A DNA stretch of 64,000 nucleotides, taken from contig NZ_JAHRED010000002.1 of NCBI RefSeq assembly GCF_019084045.1, positions 310,001 through 374,000 on the forward strand, written 5' to 3'. This stretch comes from Paeniglutamicibacter quisquiliarum (lineage in GTDB: Bacteria; Actinomycetota; Actinomycetes; Actinomycetales; Micrococcaceae). Positions 54,809 to 62,606 of this stretch are shown piece by piece. The notes below the pieces were generated by a model. It ran no database searches. It saw only the letters and a program-made list of their open reading frames with translations, and was not told where the DNA came from. Every line of letters starts with the position of its first letter. Within the stretch, counting starts at the first letter, position 1. The position numbers and the translations under genes were made by a program.

Positions 54809-55426
54809 ATGCCTGCCCAAACTGCTCGGGCTGCACTCCCCAAATTGCTGACCCAACGGACCTTCCAGTGGGGCGTTGCATTTGCTCTTATCTCGGCCGC
54901 ATCGGCTGCGTGCTTTGCCGTCTTGGGGGCATATGGTTCGAGTCTCCCGCCGGGGCAGATATTCCATGCCGGGCTGGAACAAACGCAACTGATGTTCATC
55001 GCGCTCACTGTCGGCGGGCCGAGCGCGGCCATCGGCTTGTTTCCCTTGGTTCCCCCGCTCGTGGGGCTGATCCCCGTCGGATGGGTGAGGGTGGTTATGG
55101 GATCGATGGTCTATGTGGCGATCTTGGCCGCTGCGGCGTTGTGGGCGCTCTATTTCTTGATGCTGTTCCTCGTCGCGTTCTCGTTCAATTCATCCAAGGT
55201 CACAGCCGAGGACGGACAAAGCGTCATCGTCGCCCAGCAGGGCGTGCGACATCCCGGCTACAGAATATACCGCCAGATTTCCCCGTTCATCTACGGGGCG
55301 AGCCTCAGCGGCGACTCGGGCGAACGCGAGTTCCCGACGCAGCACTGCACCCTGGCCTCCCAGGGACCGGACCTTGTCTTGAGCTGCGACGAGTACACCA
55401 TCCGCGTGCCGCCCGCACCGGAGTGA
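54809..55426 (+). CDS. Small membrane protein of unknown function
   Basis: A 205-residue protein. Three to four hydrophobic segments occupy residues ~15-135 (WGVAFALISAASAACFAVLG, AAIGLFPLVPPLVGLIPVG, VAILAAAALWALYFLMLFLV), followed by an ~65-residue polar C-terminal part with two cysteines (QHCTLA, LSCDEYTI). I do not recognise it. ATG 54809 has AGGTGG upstream. It may be co-transcribed with the lipoprotein 66 bp downstream. Confidence 0.6.
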   Translation: MPAQTARAALPKLLTQRTFQWGVAFALISAASAACFAVLGAYGSSLPPGQIFHAGLEQTQLMFIALTVGGPSAAIGLFPLVPPLVGLIPVGWVRVVMGSMVYVAILAAAALWALYFLMLFLVAFSFNSSKVTAEDGQSVIVAQQGVRHPGYRIYRQISPFIYGASLSGDSGEREFPTQHCTLASQGPDLVLSCDEYTIRVPPAPE

Positions 55427-55492
55427 AGAACACTCCCAGGACCGACATCGTTTTGCTTCCCGTGCACGTAACCCCACCAGGACAGGAACCCC

Positions 55493-55894
55493 ATGAAGAA
55501 GATGACCCTTGCCGCCTCGTTGCTTATCGGGGCACTGGGGCTTGCAGGCTGCACCACTGCGGAGCCGACGCCCGATCCCGACACGGCCAAGCGTCAGGCA
55601 TGGGCCGACCAGAAGATCAACCAGTGGCTCAGTGCGAACAACTCGCAAAACCTGGACCAGATGGGCGATCCCTTTGACTTGGTCAAGTCCTGGGAATCCC
55701 CGGAGGAAGGCAAACTGGTGGTCTACGTCGATTTCAACGAAAACGGCGTGGTCGACCTCAACATGGTCTCCAACAACATCGTGCGCAGCGTCCGCCACAT
55801 GGACGACGACTTGCTGTCCGTCGAGGCGGTCAACGGCGCCGGGCTCGGCATCACGAACCCCGGCAGCATCTCCACCTACCCGCGGCCGGACTAA
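55493..55894 (+). CDS. Small secreted lipoprotein of unknown function
   Basis: A 133-residue protein starting MKKMTLAASLLIGALGLAGC, a clear lipoprotein signal with lipobox LAGC. The mature part is acidic, without recognisable domain. Probably anchored on the outer face of the membrane. Confidence 0.75.
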   Translation: MKKMTLAASLLIGALGLAGCTTAEPTPDPDTAKRQAWADQKINQWLSANNSQNLDQMGDPFDLVKSWESPEEGKLVVYVDFNENGVVDLNMVSNNIVRSVRHMDDDLLSVEAVNGAGLGITNPGSISTYPRPD

Positions 55895-56113
55895 CCATTG
55901 TGCCTGTGGCAGCGCCGATACAATCCCGTAACAGGAACCTTCTGTGGGACGGAATTCTAGATCTTGAGGTCTTCTCATTCGAAATGGGTCACGGGGTCCG
56001 GCAGCCGCAGTCATGCTTGATCTCACATGGGCCAGCCCCAAGTGGCGCCCGGCGGAACGTCCGCATAGGCTCAGCAGTAAACCCATCAAAGCTAGGAACG
56101 ACATGAAGAAGAC
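55895..56113. other. Intergenic stretch left of the second Tn3 element
   Basis: About 220 bp with no gene; ends at the GGGG of the left terminal repeat. Confidence 0.4.
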
Positions 56114-56151
56114 GGGGTCTGGGGAAGATCGGTACGGAAATTCACGCTAAG
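56114..56151 (+). repeat. Left terminal repeat of the second Tn3-family element
   Basis: 38 bases, beginning GGGGTCTGGGGAAGATCGG and ending with the ACGCTAAG box that is typical of classical Tn3-family ends. No duplicate target site could be assigned. Confidence 0.75.
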
Positions 56152-56177
56152 GAGTCCGCTGCCTGTTGAATGGGGGC

Positions 56178-59100
56178 ATGGCGGTCGATTTTCTAAGTGA
56201 TGAGCAGGCCGCGGGGTTCGGCAGATTCCCCGACGAGGTATCGGCGGAGGACTTGGAACGCTTCTGTTGGTTGGACGATGCCGACCTGTCAGTGGTTGGT
56301 CGCCGCCGGGGAATGCACAATCGTCTGGGATTTGCCGTCCAACTGATCACGGTGCGGGCGGTGGGACGGTTTCTGACGGATCCGCTGGCCGTCCCGTGGC
56401 CGGTGGTGGAATCCCTCGCCGGGCAGCTGGGCATCGCCGATGCCTCGGTTCTCAAGTTGTACGCGCAACGGGGACAGACCGGTTACGAGCACGCCGCGGA
56501 AATTTCCGCCGTGTACGGGTATGTGGAATTCGCCGATCCGGCCAGGCACGAGGAGCTGAGGCTGTTCCTTTCGGCCCGGACGTGGACCTCGACGGAGGGA
56601 CCGGTGCGCCTTTTTGAACGGGCGGCGCTCTGGCTACGCGAGCACAAGGTCCTCCTCCCCGGCGTCTCCACGTTGACACGCCTGGTCTCGGAGGTTCGTG
56701 CCGGATCAAATGACCGCCTCCATTCCATGCTGGTCGACGCGGCCGGACCCGCCTTGATCCTGGAACTTGAAGGCCTGCTGCACGTCGGGCAGGGCTCCAG
56801 GCTGACCGCGTGGGAGCTGCTGCGGACCGGACCCTCGAGGGTATCGGTGCCGGAATTGCTGCGGCAGCTGGACCGACTGGCACGCCTGCGGGCCCTGGGT
56901 GCCGGGACCATCGATCTGGAGACGATCCCCGAGGGCCGGATGAACGCCCTGGCCCGATACGGGTTGGCGGGCAAGGCCTCATCGCTTCGAGGACTATCCG
57001 GCCCGCGCCGCGGCGCAACCCTGCTCTGCGCCGTGCGCGCCTTGACGGCCGAGGTCGCCGATGATTTGTGCGATGCCATGGACGCCATTGTCACAGAACG
57101 CGTTCTGCGCAAGGCGGCCAGGGAATCCACCGCCGCCCGGTTGAAATCCCTGCCGCGCCTGTCGAGGGCGTCACTGCAGCTGGCAAAGGCCGCGAAAACA
57201 CTGGTCGAGGTCCTGGGCAGTACGGAATATTCCAGCGCAGAGGCCGCCTCGGCGCTGGCCGAGCAGGTTTCCCTGCCCGAGCTACGCGCCGCGGTGGACG
57301 TGGTGAACGAATTGGTGAACCCCGAAGGCACCGAGGGCGACACCGCGGCGGAGATGATGCGCCGGTTCACCACCGTGCGGTCGTTCCTGCCGGCGTTGGC
57401 AGCCGCGGCACCCTTCGGGTCCACCGCGGGCGGGGCGCCAACGTTGGCGGCGCTGGCAGCGCTGCCGGAGATTCTGGATGGCCGCAGGAAGGACCCGGGC
57501 GAGGTTGACCTGTCCGTGCTCTCGCCGGCGTGGCAACGCCTCGTCACGGCTTCGGAAGACATCAATCGCAAGGCCTATACGGTGGCGGTGATGGAGGCCG
57601 TCCATAAGGCGCTGCGGCGTAGGGACATTTTCGTGGTGGGTGGGCGTCGCTGGGGAGATCCCCGGGCGCGGTTGCTGACCGACCCGGCATGGCAAGCAAC
57701 CAAGGACGAGACCTTGAGGGCGCTCCAGCTGCCGGAAGAGCCAGCGGACCACCTGGCCGATGTTCGCCACCGCCTTGATGCCCGTTATCTTGCGGCGGCC
57801 GAGCAACTGGCCGACAATCCCGCGATACGCATTGATGATTCCGGCAAAGTCCACCTCTCACCTTTGGAGGCCAAGACGATACCGGAGTCCCTGGCACAGT
57901 TGCGGGGGCTGGTTGCTGGGATGCTGCCGCGGGTGGACCTGCCCGATGTGCTGCTGGAAGTGCATTCCTGGACGGGGTTCCTCTCGGAATTCAGCCACGT
58001 CTCGGAGGCCTCCGCAAGGATGGGCCAGCTCGATGTCTCGGTCGCCGCCATCCTGGTTGCCGAGGCGTGCAACGTCGGGCTGACACCGGTGGTCAAGGAC
58101 GGCCACCCCGCACTGTCCCGCGGCCGCCTGACGCACGTAGATCAGAACTATGTGCGCGCCGATACGCTTCGCGCGGCCAACGCCCGGCTGATCCAGGCGC
58201 AGTCCGGTCTGGGACTCGCGCAACGCTGGGGCACAGGCTTGTTGGCGTCCGTTGACGGGATGCGCTTCGTGGTGCCGGTGTCCACCGTCAATGCCGGGGC
58301 GAATCCGCGCTACTTCGGCCAGGGCCGCGGCCTGACCTGGCTGAACTATCTCAACGACCAGGTCTCCGGGCTGGGTGCCGTCGTGGTCCCGGGGACGGTC
58401 CGCGATTCCCTGCATATTTTGGATGGGCTGCTCGATCTTGATGGCGGCCAACGCCCCGAGATGGTCGCCACCGATACGGCCTCCTACTCGGACCAGGTTT
58501 TCGGGCTCTTCACCCTGCTCGGATACCGGTTCTCACCCCGCCTGGCAGGGTTGCCGGACCAGCGGTTCTGGCGCGTCGACGCCACGGCGGACTATGGGAA
58601 GCTGAACGCGGTGGCCGGCCGCAACCGAATCAACATGGAGCTCATTACGGCGAACTGGCCGGACATGCTTCGCCTTGCCGGGTCCTTGACCGCCGGGACG
58701 GTGCGCGCCTCGGAAGTCCTGCGGGTCACCCAGGGCGGTGGGACACCGACCCTGCTCGGAAAGGCGTTGGCGGAGTACGGCAGGATCGCCAAGACCGAGC
58801 ATCTGCTGGACTTCATCGATGCCGACGAGGGTTATCGTCGGCAAATCCACACCCAGTTGACTGTGCAGGAATCCCGGCATGCGCTGGCCAGGCTCATCTT
58901 CCATGGCAGGAGGGGACAGATACGCCAGTCCTACCGGGAGGGCCAGGAAGACCAACTTGGCGCACTCGGCCTGGTCCTGAACGCCGTCATCCTGTGGAAC
59001 ACCCGCTACTTGGACGCCGCGCTCACCGAGCTCCGCCACCGGGGAACCGGTGTTGCCGATGAGGATGTGAGGCGGCTTTCGCCGCTGGTCTCGGAACACA

Positions 59101-59192
59101 TCAACATGCTGGGCCGCTACTCGTTCGCCACGGACTCCACCGGCACGCAGCTTCGACCCTTCCGGAACCCCGAGGAGGATCGGGAGGCCTGA
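56178..59192 (+). CDS. tnpA: Tn3-family transposase (second, unrelated subgroup)
   Basis: About 1004 residues, uninterrupted. N-terminal DUF4158 region (DFLSDEQAAGFGRF, MHNRLGFAVQLITVR), catalytic Asp residues in LLASVDGMRFVVPV (~691) and ATDTASYSDQ (~764), and Glu in YREGQEDQLGALGLVLNAV (~922). ATG 56178 with a G-rich site upstream is chosen over TTG 56166. Unlike classical Tn3, its 5' end faces the nearby terminal repeat. Intact, so possibly active on ends present elsewhere. Confidence 0.93.
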   Translation: MAVDFLSDEQAAGFGRFPDEVSAEDLERFCWLDDADLSVVGRRRGMHNRLGFAVQLITVRAVGRFLTDPLAVPWPVVESLAGQLGIADASVLKLYAQRGQTGYEHAAEISAVYGYVEFADPARHEELRLFLSARTWTSTEGPVRLFERAALWLREHKVLLPGVSTLTRLVSEVRAGSNDRLHSMLVDAAGPALILELEGLLHVGQGSRLTAWELLRTGPSRVSVPELLRQLDRLARLRALGAGTIDLETIPEGRMNALARYGLAGKASSLRGLSGPRRGATLLCAVRALTAEVADDLCDAMDAIVTERVLRKAARESTAARLKSLPRLSRASLQLAKAAKTLVEVLGSTEYSSAEAASALAEQVSLPELRAAVDVVNELVNPEGTEGDTAAEMMRRFTTVRSFLPALAAAAPFGSTAGGAPTLAALAALPEILDGRRKDPGEVDLSVLSPAWQRLVTASEDINRKAYTVAVMEAVHKALRRRDIFVVGGRRWGDPRARLLTDPAWQATKDETLRALQLPEEPADHLADVRHRLDARYLAAAEQLADNPAIRIDDSGKVHLSPLEAKTIPESLAQLRGLVAGMLPRVDLPDVLLEVHSWTGFLSEFSHVSEASARMGQLDVSVAAILVAEACNVGLTPVVKDGHPALSRGRLTHVDQNYVRADTLRAANARLIQAQSGLGLAQRWGTGLLASVDGMRFVVPVSTVNAGANPRYFGQGRGLTWLNYLNDQVSGLGAVVVPGTVRDSLHILDGLLDLDGGQRPEMVATDTASYSDQVFGLFTLLGYRFSPRLAGLPDQRFWRVDATADYGKLNAVAGRNRINMELITANWPDMLRLAGSLTAGTVRASEVLRVTQGGGTPTLLGKALAEYGRIAKTEHLLDFIDADEGYRRQIHTQLTVQESRHALARLIFHGRRGQIRQSYREGQEDQLGALGLVLNAVILWNTRYLDAALTELRHRGTGVADEDVRRLSPLVSEHINMLGRYSFATDSTGTQLRPFRNPEEDREA

Positions 59193-59626
59193 ACGAAGCA
59201 GTACTTTGTTGACCGCTACCGGCCCGCGGGGCAACCTTTACCGGACAAAAGCCCATGGCACCAGTCCGGCGCGTGGGAAGACCTTGCGGGAAAACAGCTA
59301 GCAGGTCGTCCCCATGCAGGTCACACCGTAGGGCTTGCAAGTCCCGCGCCAAAGTTGCCTTCCCTCGCTGACCTTCCTGATATTTGATTTCATGGTTCGA
59401 TGCCTTCGCTGCAACTCGAATCCTGAGATTCGTTCCAGCCCGATTTCGTGACCTCTGCTGCGGGTCCGAGTGTCGGAGATCCCGGCAACCGCCCTGCCCG
59501 GGTCTGCAAGGGAAAACCCGTGGATCGTTGGTGGGACTCGGCATGTCCAAGTCCCCGCGCATCTGCCTCATCCTTGGGCATCGAGGGAAGCCTCGGTCAT
59601 AGAGTCATTTGTGCCCTTGGGGGTGC
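59193..59626. other. Gap after the second transposase
   Basis: About 430 bp without a recognisable gene or terminal repeat. It would contain the missing right end of the Tn3 element if that survived in altered form. Confidence 0.4.
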
Positions 59627-60397
59627 CTACTCCGGAAATTCCTGCACGAGGGGATGGTCGAATCCGGGTGTCCCTGGAGTCAATCGGAAGCGGTAGGTCT
59701 TGGCGGTCTCTCCGTCCTTGGTGGTGTGCTCGTGCACGGGAGTCCAGCCGAGCCGTTCGTAGAATCTCCCGGCACCGCCCGGACCGGTCTTGGTCACCAG
59801 CTCGGCCAGGGGCGCCCCCGCCTCCGCAGCCCGGGCGAGAAAATGGTTGACCAGTTGTCCACCTATGCCGTGGTGCCGGGATGCAGGGTCCACCACGAGA
59901 GCGGTGATGACGGCAATGCGGGGCAAGAGTGCCGGCATCGTGCCGGCGTCGGCCGCCGCAGTGGCAGGGCGTTTGAACAGTCGGCGAAGGTAGGATCTTC
60001 CACGGGTGCGCAGGAACCCGAGGCACAACCGTGGCCGTCGAGCCAGAGCGAGAACTCCGTGGAGGCCCAGTCGGGTGCGGTGCCATTGCAGAACGTCATC
60101 GACGTGCCGCAATTGGTCGCTGGAGCCAAGCAGGAAACCCAGCGGCACCGGCCCTCCCGGGCCCTGGGCCTCGGCAATGAACGCGACCCCCCAGGGGGCC
60201 TCGAGGAAGGTCGCGTGCCAGTGACTCACGAACCTGTGCCCCAACCGGGGAAAGAGCCCGTCGCGCAGGAACCTGCATTGCCAGTCGGCCGTCAAGGGGA
60301 GGTCCGCGGGTGCGACGGGGCGTATCGTGACGCCCGAATGCAGGGTTTTTGGCATGGTGTTTTCTCGGGAGTGGGGGCGGAAACCGAGGGGGATCAT
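59627..60397 (-). CDS. GNAT-family N-acetyltransferase
   Basis: A 256-residue protein. The GNAT signature is in ITALVVDPASRHHGIGGQLV and GAGRFYERLGWTPV; a positively charged insert (LARRPRLCLGFLRTRGRSYL) splits the first half. ATG 60397 overlaps the stop of the BNR gene (ATGA), suggesting coupling; ATG 60355 is an alternative. Substrate unknown. Confidence 0.8.
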   Translation of the reverse strand: MIPLGFRPHSRENTMPKTLHSGVTIRPVAPADLPLTADWQCRFLRDGLFPRLGHRFVSHWHATFLEAPWGVAFIAEAQGPGGPVPLGFLLGSSDQLRHVDDVLQWHRTRLGLHGVLALARRPRLCLGFLRTRGRSYLRRLFKRPATAAADAGTMPALLPRIAVITALVVDPASRHHGIGGQLVNHFLARAAEAGAPLAELVTKTGPGGAGRFYERLGWTPVHEHTTKDGETAKTYRFRLTPGTPGFDHPLVQEFPE

Positions 60398-61257
60398 TTG
60401 CCGTCCGCGCTGAAGGTTGTTCCGCCATCGGTGGAGCGTTCAACGCCGGTGGGAGTGGCAACCCAGATGTGAGGGCTCTCGTCCGGGCCGGCGGCGACGA
60501 GGGCCGAGGGCTGTGCGATGACCGCCCCGGTCGCCCGCCAGGTCCTGCCCGCATCCGAGCTCAGGTGCACGGCCCCGTTCGGTTCGATGCCAACGACCGT
60601 TGAAGCAGTGGCAAAGGCCGTGAGCAGCAGGACCGGCCGGTCCGAAGGAGAGGTCCAGGTTTTGCCGCCGTCGGTGGAACGGTGCACGCCTGCCTCCGTG
60701 GTGGCCAGGACGACGTCACCGGTCGGAGTCCCGGACAAGTGGTAGGGGGCGAATCCGGCATCGCGGGTCGTCCAGGTTTCCAGGTCTGCGGTGGTCTTCA
60801 GGGTTCCGTCGAAACCAATGATCCCGCTGCGGGTGACCGCCAAGGCGTGGAAGTCGGAGATACCACCCTGGGAAACTTCTTGCCAGGTTTCCCCGCCGTC
60901 CTGGGACCGGAGCAGCCCTGCCGGTTCAGGCAGGCCGGTCTCCGGCGCCGGGTGTCCGGAGGCGTAGTAGTGGTCGTTGCCTGCTGCCGCGAAGCCCATC
61001 AGGTCGATGGTGGGGCCAATCTTTTCCGGTGTTCCGGAGCCAAGGCCAAAGAGCCCGTCGTGGGTGGCCAGCATCACCTCCCCGGTTTCGGAATCCACGG
61101 ACATGCCATGGATGTGGGCGAAGGGCTGGACCGGTGCAACTTCTGGTTGCGGGCCTGGGGAGGACGCCGGTGTGCAGGAGGTCAGCAAGAGCAGGAGGGC
61201 GGTGGCGGCGGCCATGCGGCCCCTGGTGCGGGCAGCGGGAAGGGAAGGGTTGATCAT
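60394..61257 (-). CDS. BNR/sialidase-like repeat lipoprotein (F510_1955 type)
   Basis: A 287-residue lipoprotein: signal with LLLLLTSC lipobox, then a beta-propeller with Asp-box repeats (LRSQDGGETWQEV, HRSTDGGKTWTS, HLSSDAGRTWRAT, ERSTDGGTTFS). No catalytic sialidase residues are recognisable. Such proteins often sit next to copper-resistance genes in actinobacteria. ATG 61257 has GGAG upstream; the frame's upstream ATG lacks one. Confidence 0.82.
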   Translation of the reverse strand: MINPSLPAARTRGRMAAATALLLLLTSCTPASSPGPQPEVAPVQPFAHIHGMSVDSETGEVMLATHDGLFGLGSGTPEKIGPTIDLMGFAAAGNDHYYASGHPAPETGLPEPAGLLRSQDGGETWQEVSQGGISDFHALAVTRSGIIGFDGTLKTTADLETWTTRDAGFAPYHLSGTPTGDVVLATTEAGVHRSTDGGKTWTSPSDRPVLLLTAFATASTVVGIEPNGAVHLSSDAGRTWRATGAVIAQPSALVAAGPDESPHIWVATPTGVERSTDGGTTFSADGK

Positions 61258-61306
61258 GAGGGAGTTCTCCAGAACAGAAAAATGGGGGGGAAGCCATGAC
61301 GAGGGT

Positions 61307-61335
61307 GTTGCGGGGCGCATCGTGCGCCCCGCAAC
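61307..61335 (-). terminator. Hairpin between DUF305 and BNR genes
   Basis: Perfect 13-bp stem GTTGCGGGGCGCA / TGCGCCCCGCAAC with a three-base loop. No T-tract follows, so it may attenuate or stabilise mRNA rather than terminate. Confidence 0.6.
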
Positions 61336-61351
61336 CAGTTGGCAAGGCGGT

Positions 61352-61960
61352 TTAGAGGCCTGCCAGCAGTTCCTTCATCTTCTCGATTTCCCCGCTCTGG
61401 TCCCGGGCCATCTTTTCGGCCTGGGCTACGGCGTCCGGGTTGGACCCGTTGGCGGCCTCTTCCTCGGCCATGGTGACGGCACCCTCGTGGTGCTTGATCA
61501 TCTGGGTCAAAAAGAGCTTGGCGGCCTCGGTTCCCTGGGCGGCTTCCAGCGTGGACATGTCGTCCTGGCTCATCATGCCCTCCATCCCGTGGTCACCGGA
61601 CATGGTGGCCGATTCACCCCACGCGCTGAGCCATCCGTTCATGGTCTTGATTTCCGGTCCCTGGGCGGCCTTGATCTCCTGGGCCAGGTCGGTGATCTCC
61701 GGGTCGATGCCGTCCTTGGCGAGCACCACCTCGCTCATCTCCACGGCTTGCTCGTGGTGCGGGATCATCATCTGGGCGAACGTCGCATCGGCGCCGTTGT
61801 GGTCGGCGGCCGCGGGGGTTTGGGCGGACGGGGAGGCGGTCATGGTGCCGTGGTCCATGCCGGGCGTGGTGGTGGTGTCCGTTCCGGTGTCGGTGGCGCA
61901 GCCGGTCAGTGCCAGGGCGGCTGCAAGAGCGGTCACCGAAATAAGGGTCAGGCGTTTCAT
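61352..61960 (-). CDS. DUF305 lipoprotein
   Basis: A 202-residue lipoprotein (lipobox ALTGCA) with a Thr/His/Met-rich stretch (TPGMDHGTM) and two four-helix DUF305 repeats, each with a paired His motif: MMIPHHEQAVEM and QMIKHHEGAVTM. DUF305 proteins are ferritin-like and commonly lie in copper clusters; metal binding is probable. AAGGA precedes ATG 61960. Confidence 0.9.
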   Translation of the reverse strand: MKRLTLISVTALAAALALTGCATDTGTDTTTTPGMDHGTMTASPSAQTPAAADHNGADATFAQMMIPHHEQAVEMSEVVLAKDGIDPEITDLAQEIKAAQGPEIKTMNGWLSAWGESATMSGDHGMEGMMSQDDMSTLEAAQGTEAAKLFLTQMIKHHEGAVTMAEEEAANGSNPDAVAQAEKMARDQSGEIEKMKELLAGL

Positions 61961-62058
61961 GGAGTTTTCCTTCACAAGTCATTTGGATGCTGTCGATCGG
62001 CCCGCAGGGGTGCGGGCGCGCGAAAACTGGCCCGCACCAATGTGGCGGGGACAAGGTT

Positions 62059-62517
62059 TTACGTGCGACTGATGGACAGTTCGATCAGTGAAGGAGTCGG
62101 TGGGATGTGATCGGTGGCGCCGGTGACCGGCGGCGGGCCACGCAACCCCAGGCTGCCGGGAAGCACCAGGAGCACCGGGAGGAAAAGCCAGGAGATGCTG
62201 CCGGCCACTGGTGCCAGGTCACAGCCCGCGGCCTGCGGTATGTCCCCGCAGCAGCTGGGGCATTCCATCTCCGCCCAGACAGTCGCCGGGGATGACACCA
62301 AGGAATCGTGGGTGTGGTCCGCGGGACCGGCATGGTGGTGGTCCCCGCCGGTCGCAGTAGCCGCCACCGCGGAGCCGGCCGTGGAGGTTCCGGCGTGGGC
62401 GCCGGTGATGGTGTGCATTCCCATCAGGCCCAGGATGAGCAGGACCAGCCCCAGCAGGGCCGGCAGCGGGAGGAAAGACGCAGCGGGACGACGACGCAGC
62501 GGTGTGCCGATGCCCAT
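62059..62517 (-). CDS. DUF6153-like His-rich membrane protein
   Basis: A 152-residue protein with an N-terminal membrane segment (LPALLGLVLLILGLMGMHTI), a His-rich loop (GGDHHHAGPADHTHD), a Cys pair in ECPSCCGD and a second hydrophobic segment. It resembles actinobacterial DUF6153 proteins found near DUF305 and copper ATPases; the His and Cys suggest metal binding. GGGAG precedes the ATG. Confidence 0.75.
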   Translation of the reverse strand: MGIGTPLRRRPAASFLPLPALLGLVLLILGLMGMHTITGAHAGTSTAGSAVAATATGGDHHHAGPADHTHDSLVSSPATVWAEMECPSCCGDIPQAAGCDLAPVAGSISWLFLPVLLVLPGSLGLRGPPPVTGATDHIPPTPSLIELSISRT

Positions 62518-62606
62518 GTCTCCCGCCTTTCGCTCGATTGCCTGCCCTCCAGCTTACCGGGGCGTTCCGGGGCCCGGCGTCCCGGGTGGGTGGATGGTGG
62601 TCGGGC

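Larger units (their letters stand above)
56114..59192 (+). mobile_element. Second Tn3-family element, right end not found
   Basis: A 38-bp sequence with the Tn3-type end structure is followed after 26 bp by a full-length tnpA. No matching inverted repeat is visible between the tnpA stop and 59626, so the right boundary is unknown; the end given is that of tnpA. It encodes no resolvase. The ends and TnpA differ from those of the 16-kb transposon. Confidence 0.75.

Noticed and set aside
59193-59626. A right end for the second Tn3 element
   Set aside because: I looked for the CTTAGCGT box that would complement the left end; it does not occur here.
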